From: Gaiellales bacterium
GTDB taxonomy: Bacteria > Actinomycetota > Thermoleophilia > Gaiellales > F1-60-MAGs149
Direction: 5' to 3'
Length of the DNA stretch: 13,140 nucleotides
NCBI GenBank assembly: GCA_030831375.1
Contig: JAURLF010000249.1
Location: 1-13,140, forward strand
This document shows, piece after piece, positions 6,336 through 11,904 of this stretch. Below the pieces are notes generated by a model that was given only the letters and a program-made list of their open reading frames with translations, did no database searches and was not told the origin of the DNA. The number at the start of each line of letters is the position of its first letter. Position 1 is the first letter of the stretch. The position numbers and the translations under genes are program-made.

Positions 6336-7325
6336 ATGGCCGACGACGATACGCGCGAGCAGCTCGAGACGCTCTACTGGTGGGGCGTGCCGACGTTCTT
6401 CCGCTGCGCGCACGACGAGGACCCGTCCGCGTGCGACATCGGCGTGCTCGGCATCCCGCACTCGTCCGGCAACGGCTCGACCGAGCGCGACCAGCACCTC
6501 GGCCCGCGCGCCGTCCGCCACGTCTCCGCGCACAACCGGCGCCCGCACCGCACGTACGGCATCCACGCCTTCGAGGCGCTGCGCGTCCGCGACCTCGGCG
6601 ACGTGCCGCTGCCCGAGGCGATGGACAACGAGGCCTGCGTCGACCGCATCGCCGCGCATACGCGTCGCGTCGCCGCGGCCGGCACGCGGCTCGTGTCGAT
6701 CGGCGGCGACCACGCGATCACGGGCGCCGTCCTGCTCGGCCTCGCCGGCCCCGGCTCGACCCTGACCGCCGGCGGCCCCGTCGCCCTGATCCACTTCGAC
6801 GCGCACGTCGACTCGTACGCGCAGCTCCCGCACTGGCTCGGCGCGCGGCGCTCCGCGGCCCACTGGGCCGCCTACCTCGTCGAGGCCGGCTGCATCGACC
6901 CGTTCCGGTCAAGCCAGATCGGCATGCGCGGCCAGCCGCGCACCGAGGGCTGGCTCGACACCAGCCGCCGGCTCGGCTACGACGTCGTCACGATGGAGGA
7001 GTGCCGCGTGCGCGGCCTCGCCGACGTGATCGCCGCCGCCCGGGCGCGCGCCGGCGACGGGCCCGTCTACGTCACGTTCGACCTCGACTGCCTCGACCCG
7101 TCGATCGCGCCCGGCGTCTCGAACCTGGAGGTGGGCGAGACGGGCTTCTCGATCGACGAGGCGAACCTGCTCCTGCGCGGCCTGCGCGGCCTCGACGTGG
7201 TCGGGGCCGACGTCGTCTGCCTGATGCCGACCAAGGACGACGCCGCCAACCGCACGGCGATGGTGGCGGGCCACGTCGCCTACGAGCAGGTGTCCCTGAT
7301 CGCCGACCGCGTGCTGGCGGCCTAG
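6336..7325 (+). CDS. Ureohydrolase (agmatinase/arginase family)
   Basis: A 329-residue protein of normal family length. Enzymes of this fold hydrolyse guanidino groups to urea using a binuclear metal centre. The ligand motifs are all present: GGDH (His126), DAHVD (Asp155, His157, Asp159) and FDLDCLDP (Asp249, Asp251). The loop after DAHVD, which shapes the substrate pocket, reads SYAQLPHWLGARRSAAHW. It lacks the HGTPF-like segment of ordinary agmatinases, and the usual APGTGTPEPGG is replaced by APGVSNLEVGETG, so the substrate may not be agmatine. It has a GGGGGAGGGG ribosome site 5 nt before the ATG. Its stop shares bases with the stop of convergent mgsA. Agmatinase, guanidinobutyrase or guanidinopropionase-type activities are the main options. 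Confidence 0.92.
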   Translation: MADDDTREQLETLYWWGVPTFFRCAHDEDPSACDIGVLGIPHSSGNGSTERDQHLGPRAVRHVSAHNRRPHRTYGIHAFEALRVRDLGDVPLPEAMDNEACVDRIAAHTRRVAAAGTRLVSIGGDHAITGAVLLGLAGPGSTLTAGGPVALIHFDAHVDSYAQLPHWLGARRSAAHWAAYLVEAGCIDPFRSSQIGMRGQPRTEGWLDTSRRLGYDVVTMEECRVRGLADVIAAARARAGDGPVYVTFDLDCLDPSIAPGVSNLEVGETGFSIDEANLLLRGLRGLDVVGADVVCLMPTKDDAANRTAMVAGHVAYEQVSLIADRVLAA

Positions 7326-7744
7326 GCCGCGCCGGCGGCGGCGCGCTCGCGCCGGGCGCCGCCGCGGGCGAGCGCGCCGAGGCACAGCTCGGCCGTGGCC
7401 GGGTTCGTCGCCAGCGGCGTGTCGTGCACGTCGCAGACCTTCATCAGCGCCTGGATGTCCGGGTCGTGCGGGTGCGCGGTCAGGGGATCGCGCAGGAACA
7501 CGACGAGGTCGAGCTGCTCCTCCGCGACGAGCGCGCCGATCTGCAGGTCGCCGCCCAGCGGGCCCGACATCAGGCAGTGGACGCGCAGGTCGAAGTGCTC
7601 GTTGAGCAGGCCGCCGGTGGTGGCGGTGGCGACGAGCCGGCTCGTGCGCAGCGCGACCTCGTGGCGCTCGACGAGGTCGAGCATGGCGGCCTTGGCGCCG
7701 TCGTGGGCGACGAGCGCGATGCGGTGCGGTCTCTTCCCGTTCAT
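7322..7744 (-). CDS. mgsA: Methylglyoxal synthase
   Basis: A 140-residue cytoplasmic enzyme that converts dihydroxyacetone phosphate to methylglyoxal and phosphate, a bypass of lower glycolysis. Motifs match the E. coli protein with a constant offset of five residues: ALVAHDGAK (His14, Asp15, Lys18), the phosphate-binding ATATTG (ATGTTG in E. coli), SGPLGGDLQIGAL with catalytic Asp66, DPLTAHPHDPD with His93 and Asp96, and the C-terminal NPATAEL. The Ala/Arg-rich tail (about residues 125-140) is an extension. The start ATG has no Shine-Dalgarno; TAGGTT lies 6 nt upstream, implying a leaderless mRNA. It converges on the ureohydrolase with overlapping stops. Confidence 0.96.
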   Translation of the reverse strand: MNGKRPHRIALVAHDGAKAAMLDLVERHEVALRTSRLVATATTGGLLNEHFDLRVHCLMSGPLGGDLQIGALVAEEQLDLVVFLRDPLTAHPHDPDIQALMKVCDVHDTPLATNPATAELCLGALARGGARRERAAAGAA

Positions 7745-7750
7745 GGCCCC

Positions 7751-7756
7751 AACCTA
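7751..7756 (-). promoter_or_regulatory. Candidate -10 (TAGGTT) of mgsA, leaderless
   Basis: On the minus strand TAGGTT is followed by GGGGCC and then ATG, so the transcript would start at about the A of the start codon. No -35 was recognised. Confidence 0.5.
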
Positions 7757-7785
7757 CCCGCGGTCCGGCCGCGCTCCTGCCGCCG

Positions 7786-8820
7786 TCACCGGACCCGAAC
7801 CGCCTCCGAACCGCTTCCGCGCACGGGCACGCGCTCCCAGTCCGACCAGTCCGCGCCGTCCCACACGCGCACCACCACCCAGCGCGCCGACGCGGGCTGG
7901 TTGCGCAGCACGATGCGGCTGCGGAAGGCGAGGGTCCGGGACGCGCGGCGCACGCGCACCTGCACGCACTCGGCGTCGCCCGTCAGGCGCAGCTCGATCG
8001 CCGTGCCGCGCCGCGTGGCCGTGACGGCGAGCGCGTCGAGGTCGACCGCGTCCGGGTCGTCGACGGGCGGCGCGGGCGCGGGGTCCGGGGCGGGCGCCGG
8101 GGCGGGGGAGGGGACGACGGCGAACGGGGCGAGCCGGCCCGGCACGTGCAGCTCGAGGCAGTCGGCGGCGAGGCCGTCGAGCAGGGGGTGGGCGAGTGTC
8201 CACGCCAGCTGCGTGTCCGTGTGGCCGACGCGCGCCGTGGCCTTGAGCGCGCCCGCGACGCCGTCGAGCTCGAGGACGGCGCGACGGGCGTGCGCGTGCG
8301 GGTCGGCCTCGACGACCTCGCGGCTCGTCGTGCGGCTGTCCCAGTAGCCGGAGCGGAGCCAGCGGTGGCGGCCCCGCCAGGAGTCCCAGCCGAGGTAGCT
8401 CCAGCCCGGCCCCGGCCACGCCGACGAGACCGTCCAGCGGTGCTGCTCGGGCACCCAGAAGCGCTCCGTCGTCGTCTCCGTGCGCGTCACGACCAGGTCC
8501 TCCGCCGTGATCCGGATGGCGGCGACGTCCGTCCGGCAGCTGCCGTCGCCCGGCGCGCGGCCGAGCTCGAGCAGGACCTCGCCCCGCGTCGGCGCCCCGA
8601 AGAAGCGCAGCGCCACGGTCAGCGCCTTCGCGCGGTTGTCGAAGGCGACGTCGACGCGGTCGACGTCGTCGGGCACGAAGCCGCCCTGGAAGGAGGGCGC
8701 GGTCGTGCGCTCGAATGAGCCGCCGAGCGACCAGTCGCCGGGGAAGGCGGAGGCGGCGGGGGCGCTGACGAGCAGGACGGCCGCGGCGAGCGCGGCGGGG
8801 ACGAGGCGGGGGCGGTGCAC
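7786..8820 (-). CDS. Secreted two-domain protein, paralog B of a tandem pair
   Basis: A 344-residue protein starting with GTG at 8820-8818, with GGAGGT 5 nt upstream. A Sec signal peptide ends at SAPAASA|FPGDW. The N-terminal domain (about 25-220) begins GDWSLGGSFERTTAPSFQGGF and contains DDVDRVDVAFDNRAKAL and a GDGSCRT segment. A Pro/Ala linker (PSPAPAPAPDPAPAPP) leads to a C-terminal domain of about 90 residues with RRGTAIELRLTGDAE, VQVRVRRASRTLAFRSR and WDGADWSDWERVPVR, predicted as beta strands. Domain order, boundaries and many residues match the neighbouring gene at 8937-9914, so they arose by duplication. I do not recognise either domain. Cell-surface or extracellular location is likely; function unknown. 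The N-terminal domain is Trp-rich in its middle (WPGPGWSYLGWDSWRGRHRW). Confidence 0.85.
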   Translation of the reverse strand: MHRPRLVPAALAAAVLLVSAPAASAFPGDWSLGGSFERTTAPSFQGGFVPDDVDRVDVAFDNRAKALTVALRFFGAPTRGEVLLELGRAPGDGSCRTDVAAIRITAEDLVVTRTETTTERFWVPEQHRWTVSSAWPGPGWSYLGWDSWRGRHRWLRSGYWDSRTTSREVVEADPHAHARRAVLELDGVAGALKATARVGHTDTQLAWTLAHPLLDGLAADCLELHVPGRLAPFAVVPSPAPAPAPDPAPAPPVDDPDAVDLDALAVTATRRGTAIELRLTGDAECVQVRVRRASRTLAFRSRIVLRNQPASARWVVVRVWDGADWSDWERVPVRGSGSEAVRVR

Positions 8821-8888
8821 GGCGGACCTCCGGTCGGGACGTCCGGAGCGTCGTGCGGGCGCACAGGCCGCTTACGCGGCCCCGGGGT

Positions 8889-8928
8889 CGCCGCGCCCGC
8901 CGGCCATGGCCGGTCGACGGGCGCGGCG
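8889..8928 (-). terminator. Hairpin between the tandem paralogs
   Basis: Inverted repeat CGCCGCGCCCG / CGGGCGCGGCG (11 bp) encloses a second self-complementary segment CCGGCCATGGCCGG. On the minus strand it begins 8 nt after the stop of the 325-aa paralog, so it can terminate or attenuate transcription before the 344-aa paralog. There is no U-tract. Confidence 0.55.
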
Positions 8929-8936
8929 AGGCGGGG

Positions 8937-9914
8937 TCAGCGGACGCGGACGCGCTCCCAGTCGGACCAGTCGGCCCCGTCCGAGAAGCGCACCATCACC
9001 CAGCGCACCTTCGCGGACTGGTTGCGCAGCACCACGCGGCTGCGGAAGGCCATCGTCTTCGAGGCGCGGCGCACGCGCACCTGCACCTTCTCCGCGTCAC
9101 CGCTCATGCGCAGCTGGATCGACCGACCGCGGCGGCCGGCGCTGACGATGATGTCGTCGAGCGTCAGGTCGTCCTCGCTCGACGCCTCGGGCTCGGGCTC
9201 GGGCTCCGGCTCCGGCTCCGGCGCGGGGGCCGGCTCGGGCGCCGCGGGCGGCGCGACCGTGAACGGCGCGCGCCGGCCCGGCACGTAGATCTCGAGGCAG
9301 TCCGCCTGGACGCCGTTGAGGAGCGGCGAGCCGAACGACCACGCCATCTCCGTGGCGCCGTTCGGGAGGCGCTCGACATCGGTCAGCGAGCCGTCGACCT
9401 CGTCGAGCTCGAGGGTCGCGACGCGCTCGTAGTTGGCCGTGTCGAGGCCGGACACGATGCGGCTCCACTGGTAGCGCCAGTAGCCCTGGGCGGAGAAGCG
9501 GCCGACGTAGGTCCAGCCCTCGCCCGCGGGCGGGCTGTAGCGCGAGGTCGTCCACGCGTACTCCGTGCGGGACGGGCCGACGATGTCGCGTGCGGCGATC
9601 GAGACGTCCATCACGCCGGTCTGGCAGGAGCCGTCGGCCTGGCCGCGGCCGAAGTTGAGGTAGACGTTGCCGCGCTCCGGCACCTGGAAGTACTCGAGGC
9701 GGAGCGACAGGGTCTTGGCGCGGTTGTTGAAGACGGCCTCGACCTCGTCGACGTCGTTCGGGTTGAAGCCGCCGTAGAAGCTCGGCGACGTGGAGCGCTC
9801 GAACTCGCCGGCGATCCGCCAGTCGCCGTCGTACGCCTGGGCGGCGGGGACGGCCGCGAGGGCGGCGATGGCGGCGGCGCCGGCGAGGGCGCCGCGGATG
9901 CGGGTGCGGGACAT
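8937..9914 (-). CDS. Secreted two-domain protein, paralog A of a tandem pair
   Basis: A 325-residue protein starting with ATG at 9914-9912, with GGAGG about 11 nt upstream. A Sec signal peptide ends at AAVPAAQA|YDGDW. The N-terminal domain reads GDWRIAGEFERSTSPSFYGGFNPNDVDEVEAVFNNRAKTL... with a GDGSCQT segment and a TYVGRFSAQGYWRYQW aromatic run. A Glu/Pro repeat linker (EPAPAPEPEPEPEPEPE) encoded by hexanucleotide repeats follows. The C-terminal domain contains GRRGRSIQLRMSGDAEKVQ, VRRASKTMAFRSRVVLRNQ and FSDGADWSDWERVRVR. It shares this plan with the downstream gene at 7786-8820, from which it is separated by a strong hairpin. No known catalytic motif is visible; the C domain may be a small beta sandwich. 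It is divergent from the secreted 199-aa protein gene. Confidence 0.87.
   Translation of the reverse strand: MSRTRIRGALAGAAAIAALAAVPAAQAYDGDWRIAGEFERSTSPSFYGGFNPNDVDEVEAVFNNRAKTLSLRLEYFQVPERGNVYLNFGRGQADGSCQTGVMDVSIAARDIVGPSRTEYAWTTSRYSPPAGEGWTYVGRFSAQGYWRYQWSRIVSGLDTANYERVATLELDEVDGSLTDVERLPNGATEMAWSFGSPLLNGVQADCLEIYVPGRRAPFTVAPPAAPEPAPAPEPEPEPEPEPEASSEDDLTLDDIIVSAGRRGRSIQLRMSGDAEKVQVRVRRASKTMAFRSRVVLRNQSAKVRWVMVRFSDGADWSDWERVRVR
9188..9240. repeat. Hexanucleotide microsatellite encoding the EP linker
   Basis: Tandem GGCTCS-type hexamers (S = C or G), read on the plus strand, encode the Pro-Glu/Ala linker of the 325-aa protein. In-frame length variation by strand slippage would be tolerated. 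Confidence 0.6.
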
Positions 9915-10016
9915 GGGGTGGATGGCCTCCGGTGTCGTGGGTGGGGCTCACCGCCCCGTGCACAGGAGAAGACGCGGCGACTCGGCGGATCTGACGCACG
10001 GGTCGCCGTTCGCGTC

Positions 10017-10036
10017 CTCAGGGTCCTCTCAGGACC
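10017..10036. promoter_or_regulatory. CTCAGG direct repeat and overlapping small palindrome
   Basis: CTCAGG occurs at 10017-10022 and 10028-10033, exactly 11 bp (one helical turn) apart. It overlaps a perfect GGTCCT-CTC-AGGACC inverted repeat (10022-10036). It lies between two divergent genes for exported proteins. Spacing of one turn fits direct-repeat operators of OmpR/PhoB-type regulators, but the regulator is not identified. Confidence 0.35.
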
Positions 10037-10140
10037 GTCCGCCATCGTGCGGCCCGTCAGACCACGGCGCCCCACGCGCCGCCGGCTGCAGGGGCTCGAA
10101 GGGCCTCGCGGCGCAGCCCCAGAGAGAAGGAGCGAACGAC

Positions 10141-10740
10141 ATGCAGGCACACACCACCAGGACCGGCCGGGGCGCGATCGCGCTGGTTGCCGCGCTCGCG
10201 GCGCTCGCCCTGCCCGCGGCGGCGCTCGCGCACGACCGCGCCGAGGACGGGCAGCGCCCGGCCGGCGCCCGGCCGGCGCTCGGGGGAGACCACGGACCGC
10301 GCGGCGAGATCGAGGGGCAGCGCAGCGGGGCCGGCGGGCAGTCCGCCGCCGTACGCCCGCAGCGCGGCGGCAAGCACGGGCCGAGCGCGGCGAAGGTGGC
10401 CGCGAAGCTGGGCCTCGAGCGGGCGGCGGTGCGCACCGCGATGCGCGCCGCGCACGAGCAGGTCCGCGGCGTCGAGGGCAAGGCGGAGCGCAAGGCCGCC
10501 TTCCGGGCGGCGCTCGCGGTGCAGCTCGGCCTGACGCAGGCCGCAGTCGACGCGGCGTTCGACGCGATCCGGGCCGACACGCTGACGGCCTGCGTCGACC
10601 GGCTGCTCGACCGGGGCATCGTGACGCAGGCGCAGGCGGACGCGATCGACGCGCAGATCGCCGCCGGCGAGCTCGACGCGGCGCACGCCGCGATCAAGGC
10701 CGCGAAGGCGGCTGCGCGCGCCGCCGCCGGCCGCGCCTAG
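10141..10740 (+). CDS. Secreted Ala-rich helical protein, unrecognised
   Basis: A 199-residue protein starting at ATG 10141, with AAGGAG 8 nt upstream. A Sec signal peptide ends at LPAAALA|HD (after Ala30). Residues 31-80 form a Gly/Arg/Gln-rich disordered segment. The rest is a series of Ala-rich helical units of similar style: KVAAKLGLERAAVRTAMRAA, then AALAVQLGLTQAAVDAAFDA, then VDRLLDRGIVTQAQADAIDA. These resemble the repeated 'LA..LG(L/V)..AAV..A' helices found in many exported actinobacterial proteins of unknown role. One Cys (TACVDR) is present. The frame stays open far upstream, but the ribosome site and signal peptide fix this start. Transcribed divergently from the 325-aa paralog; followed by a long hairpin. 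Confidence 0.85.
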   Translation: MQAHTTRTGRGAIALVAALAALALPAAALAHDRAEDGQRPAGARPALGGDHGPRGEIEGQRSGAGGQSAAVRPQRGGKHGPSAAKVAAKLGLERAAVRTAMRAAHEQVRGVEGKAERKAAFRAALAVQLGLTQAAVDAAFDAIRADTLTACVDRLLDRGIVTQAQADAIDAQIAAGELDAAHAAIKAAKAAARAAAGRA

Positions 10741-10776
10741 GCCGCGCGGCCCGCGGGCCCAGCGGCCCCGCACGGA

Positions 10777-10809
10777 CGACGGCCCCCGGGGGATCCCCGG
10801 GGGCCGTCG
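10777..10809. terminator. 15-bp perfect hairpin, probably bidirectional terminator
   Basis: CGACGGCCCCCGGGG and its exact complement are separated by the 3-nt loop GAT. It lies between the convergent ends of the 199-aa secreted protein gene (stop 10740) and the minus-strand tRNA-Leu, 6 bp from the tRNA, so it can serve both. No T-run. Confidence 0.7.
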
Positions 10810-10815
10810 CGTGCA

Positions 10816-10899
<84 letters not shown>

Positions 10900-10910
10900 G
10901 TGGAGCCCGA

Positions 10911-10916
10911 AGGCTA
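10911..10916 (-). promoter_or_regulatory. Candidate -10 (TAGCCT) of tRNA-Leu
   Basis: TAGCCT on the minus strand ends 11 nt before the mature tRNA 5' end, a normal distance for a short 5' leader processed by RNase P. No -35 match seen. Confidence 0.45.
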
Positions 10917-10968
10917 CCCGAAGCGGGGGCGCCGTGGCGCGGCGGAGCGCGTCGAGCGGCGGCACGCC

Positions 10969-10997
10969 TTGCGAACACGCGTTCGATGTGCCATCCT
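10969..10997 (+). promoter_or_regulatory. lexA promoter (-35 TTGCGA, -10 CATCCT)
   Basis: TTGCGA (10969-10974) and CATCCT (10992-10997) are separated by 17 bp, the ideal spacing. Transcription should start near 11004. The two LexA boxes overlap the -35/spacer and the start site. Confidence 0.65.
10972..10985. promoter_or_regulatory. LexA box 1 (SOS operator)
   Basis: CGAACACGCGTTCG is a perfect match to the Gram-positive SOS box CGAAC-N4-GTTCG. It overlaps the end of the -35 element, so bound LexA would block RNA polymerase. Confidence 0.93.
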
Positions 10998-11002
10998 TCG
11001 CA

Positions 11003-11016
11003 CGAACACCCGTTCG
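11003..11016. promoter_or_regulatory. LexA box 2 (SOS operator)
   Basis: CGAACACCCGTTCG is a second perfect CGAAC-N4-GTTCG box, 31 bp (about three helical turns) from the first, so two LexA dimers would lie on the same DNA face. It covers the predicted start site just before the Shine-Dalgarno. Confidence 0.93.
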
Positions 11017-11029
11017 ATTGGAGGCCCCC

Positions 11030-11653
11030 GTGGCGCTCACGAAGCGGCAGCAGCAGGTGCTCGACGTCGTCGAGCAGTACATGGAGGAGCACGGCTACCC
11101 GCCCACGGTGCGCGAGATCGGCGACGCCGTCGGGCTCAACTCGCCGTCGACCGTGCACGCGCACCTGAAGGCGCTCGAGCAGTCAGGCGCCCTGCGCCGC
11201 GACGCGACGAAGCCGCGCGCGATCGACCTCGGCGAGCGCCGCCGGGAGCGCGCCGCGGCCCCGGTCGAGCTGCCGGGGGTGCGGATGCTGCCCCTGGTCG
11301 GCGCGATCGCCGCCGGCTCGCCGATCCTCGCGGAGGAGAACATCACCGAGCACATCGCCGTGCCGGAGCAGATCACGGCGAGCGGCGAGAACTTCCTGCT
11401 CACCGTGCGCGGCGACTCGATGGTCAACGCGGGGATCCTGGACGGCGACACCGTCGTGGTGCGCCGCCAGGAGGACTGCGCCGATGGCGAGATCGCGGCC
11501 TGCCTCGTCGACGGCGACGAGGCCACGGTCAAGCGCGTGCGGCGCGTCGACGGGCGGGTCCGCCTCGACCCCGAGAACGACGCGCTGCAGCCCTTCTACC
11601 CCGACCACGTCGTCGTCATGGGCGTCGTGGTGGGCGTCTTCCGGAGGATCTGA
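11030..11653 (+). CDS. lexA: LexA repressor (SOS regulator, self-cleaving)
   Basis: A 207-residue protein starting with GTG at 11030, placed by GGAGG at 11020-11024 and by the operator. LexA represses DNA-damage genes and cleaves itself when RecA filaments form. The N-terminal winged helix (1-65) contains LTKRQQQVLDVV and the recognition region YPPTVREIGDAVGLNSPSTVHAHLKALE. The C-terminal S24 peptidase-like domain holds the cleavage site Ala95-Gly96 in VGAIAAGSPI, the nucleophile Ser130 in GDSM and the general base Lys168 in ATVKRV. Two perfect LexA boxes upstream show autoregulation. A zinc-ribbon miniprotein gene starts 3 nt after its stop. An upstream extension of the frame to 10847 runs through the tRNA and is not real. 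Confidence 0.98.
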   Translation: MALTKRQQQVLDVVEQYMEEHGYPPTVREIGDAVGLNSPSTVHAHLKALEQSGALRRDATKPRAIDLGERRRERAAAPVELPGVRMLPLVGAIAAGSPILAEENITEHIAVPEQITASGENFLLTVRGDSMVNAGILDGDTVVVRRQEDCADGEIAACLVDGDEATVKRVRRVDGRVRLDPENDALQPFYPDHVVVMGVVVGVFRRI

Positions 11654-11656
11654 GTC

Positions 11657-11872
11657 ATGCTTCTGCTCGACGTGGACGCCACCGCACCCGCCACCCGCAC
11701 CCTCGAGGAGCTGATCGCCGCCTGGGCGGCGCCGCGCGCGCCGGCCGGCCACGAGGGCACCTGCCTGGTCTGCGCGGGCGAGACCCTGCGCGTGGAGCTG
11801 CGCGGCGGGACGGGCGCGTGGGCCTGCCGCGAGTGCGGCTCCGTGCTCGAGGACGAGCCGGCCGCGGCCTGA
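11657..11872 (+). CDS. Zinc-ribbon miniprotein downstream of lexA
   Basis: A 71-residue protein with two CxxC pairs, Cys36/Cys39 (TCLVCAG) and Cys57/Cys60 (ACRECGS), which should bind one zinc in a ribbon fold. A short helical N terminus (TRTLEELIAAWAA) precedes it and an acidic tail follows. The ATG is 3 nt after the lexA stop. Its Shine-Dalgarno GGAGG (11643-11647) lies within the last lexA codons, so the two are very likely one SOS-regulated transcript. Function unknown: a DNA- or protein-binding adaptor is possible. The spacing of 17 residues between pairs is typical of small ribbons. Confidence 0.8.
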   Translation: MLLLDVDATAPATRTLEELIAAWAAPRAPAGHEGTCLVCAGETLRVELRGGTGAWACRECGSVLEDEPAAA

Positions 11873-11892
11873 CGCCGCGCCGGTTCGTGTGC

Positions 11893-11898
11893 TGGAAT
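11893..11898 (+). promoter_or_regulatory. Candidate -10 (TGGAAT), leaderless start
   Basis: TGGAAT lies 6 nt before the ATG at 11905. There is no Shine-Dalgarno in between. Fits the spacing seen at mgsA and others. Confidence 0.35.
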
Positions 11899-11904
11899 GG
11901 GCGC

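Noticed and set aside
8828..8848. CTCCGG/CCGGAG inverted repeat covering the Shine-Dalgarno of the 344-aa protein
   Set aside because: A 6-bp repeat with a 9-nt spacer is expected often by chance at this GC content. No riboswitch-like structure was recognised.
10748..10759. 12-bp palindrome GGCCCGCGGGCC after the 199-aa protein gene
   Set aside because: It lies beside the much stronger 15-bp hairpin and is common sequence in such GC-rich DNA, so no separate function is claimed.
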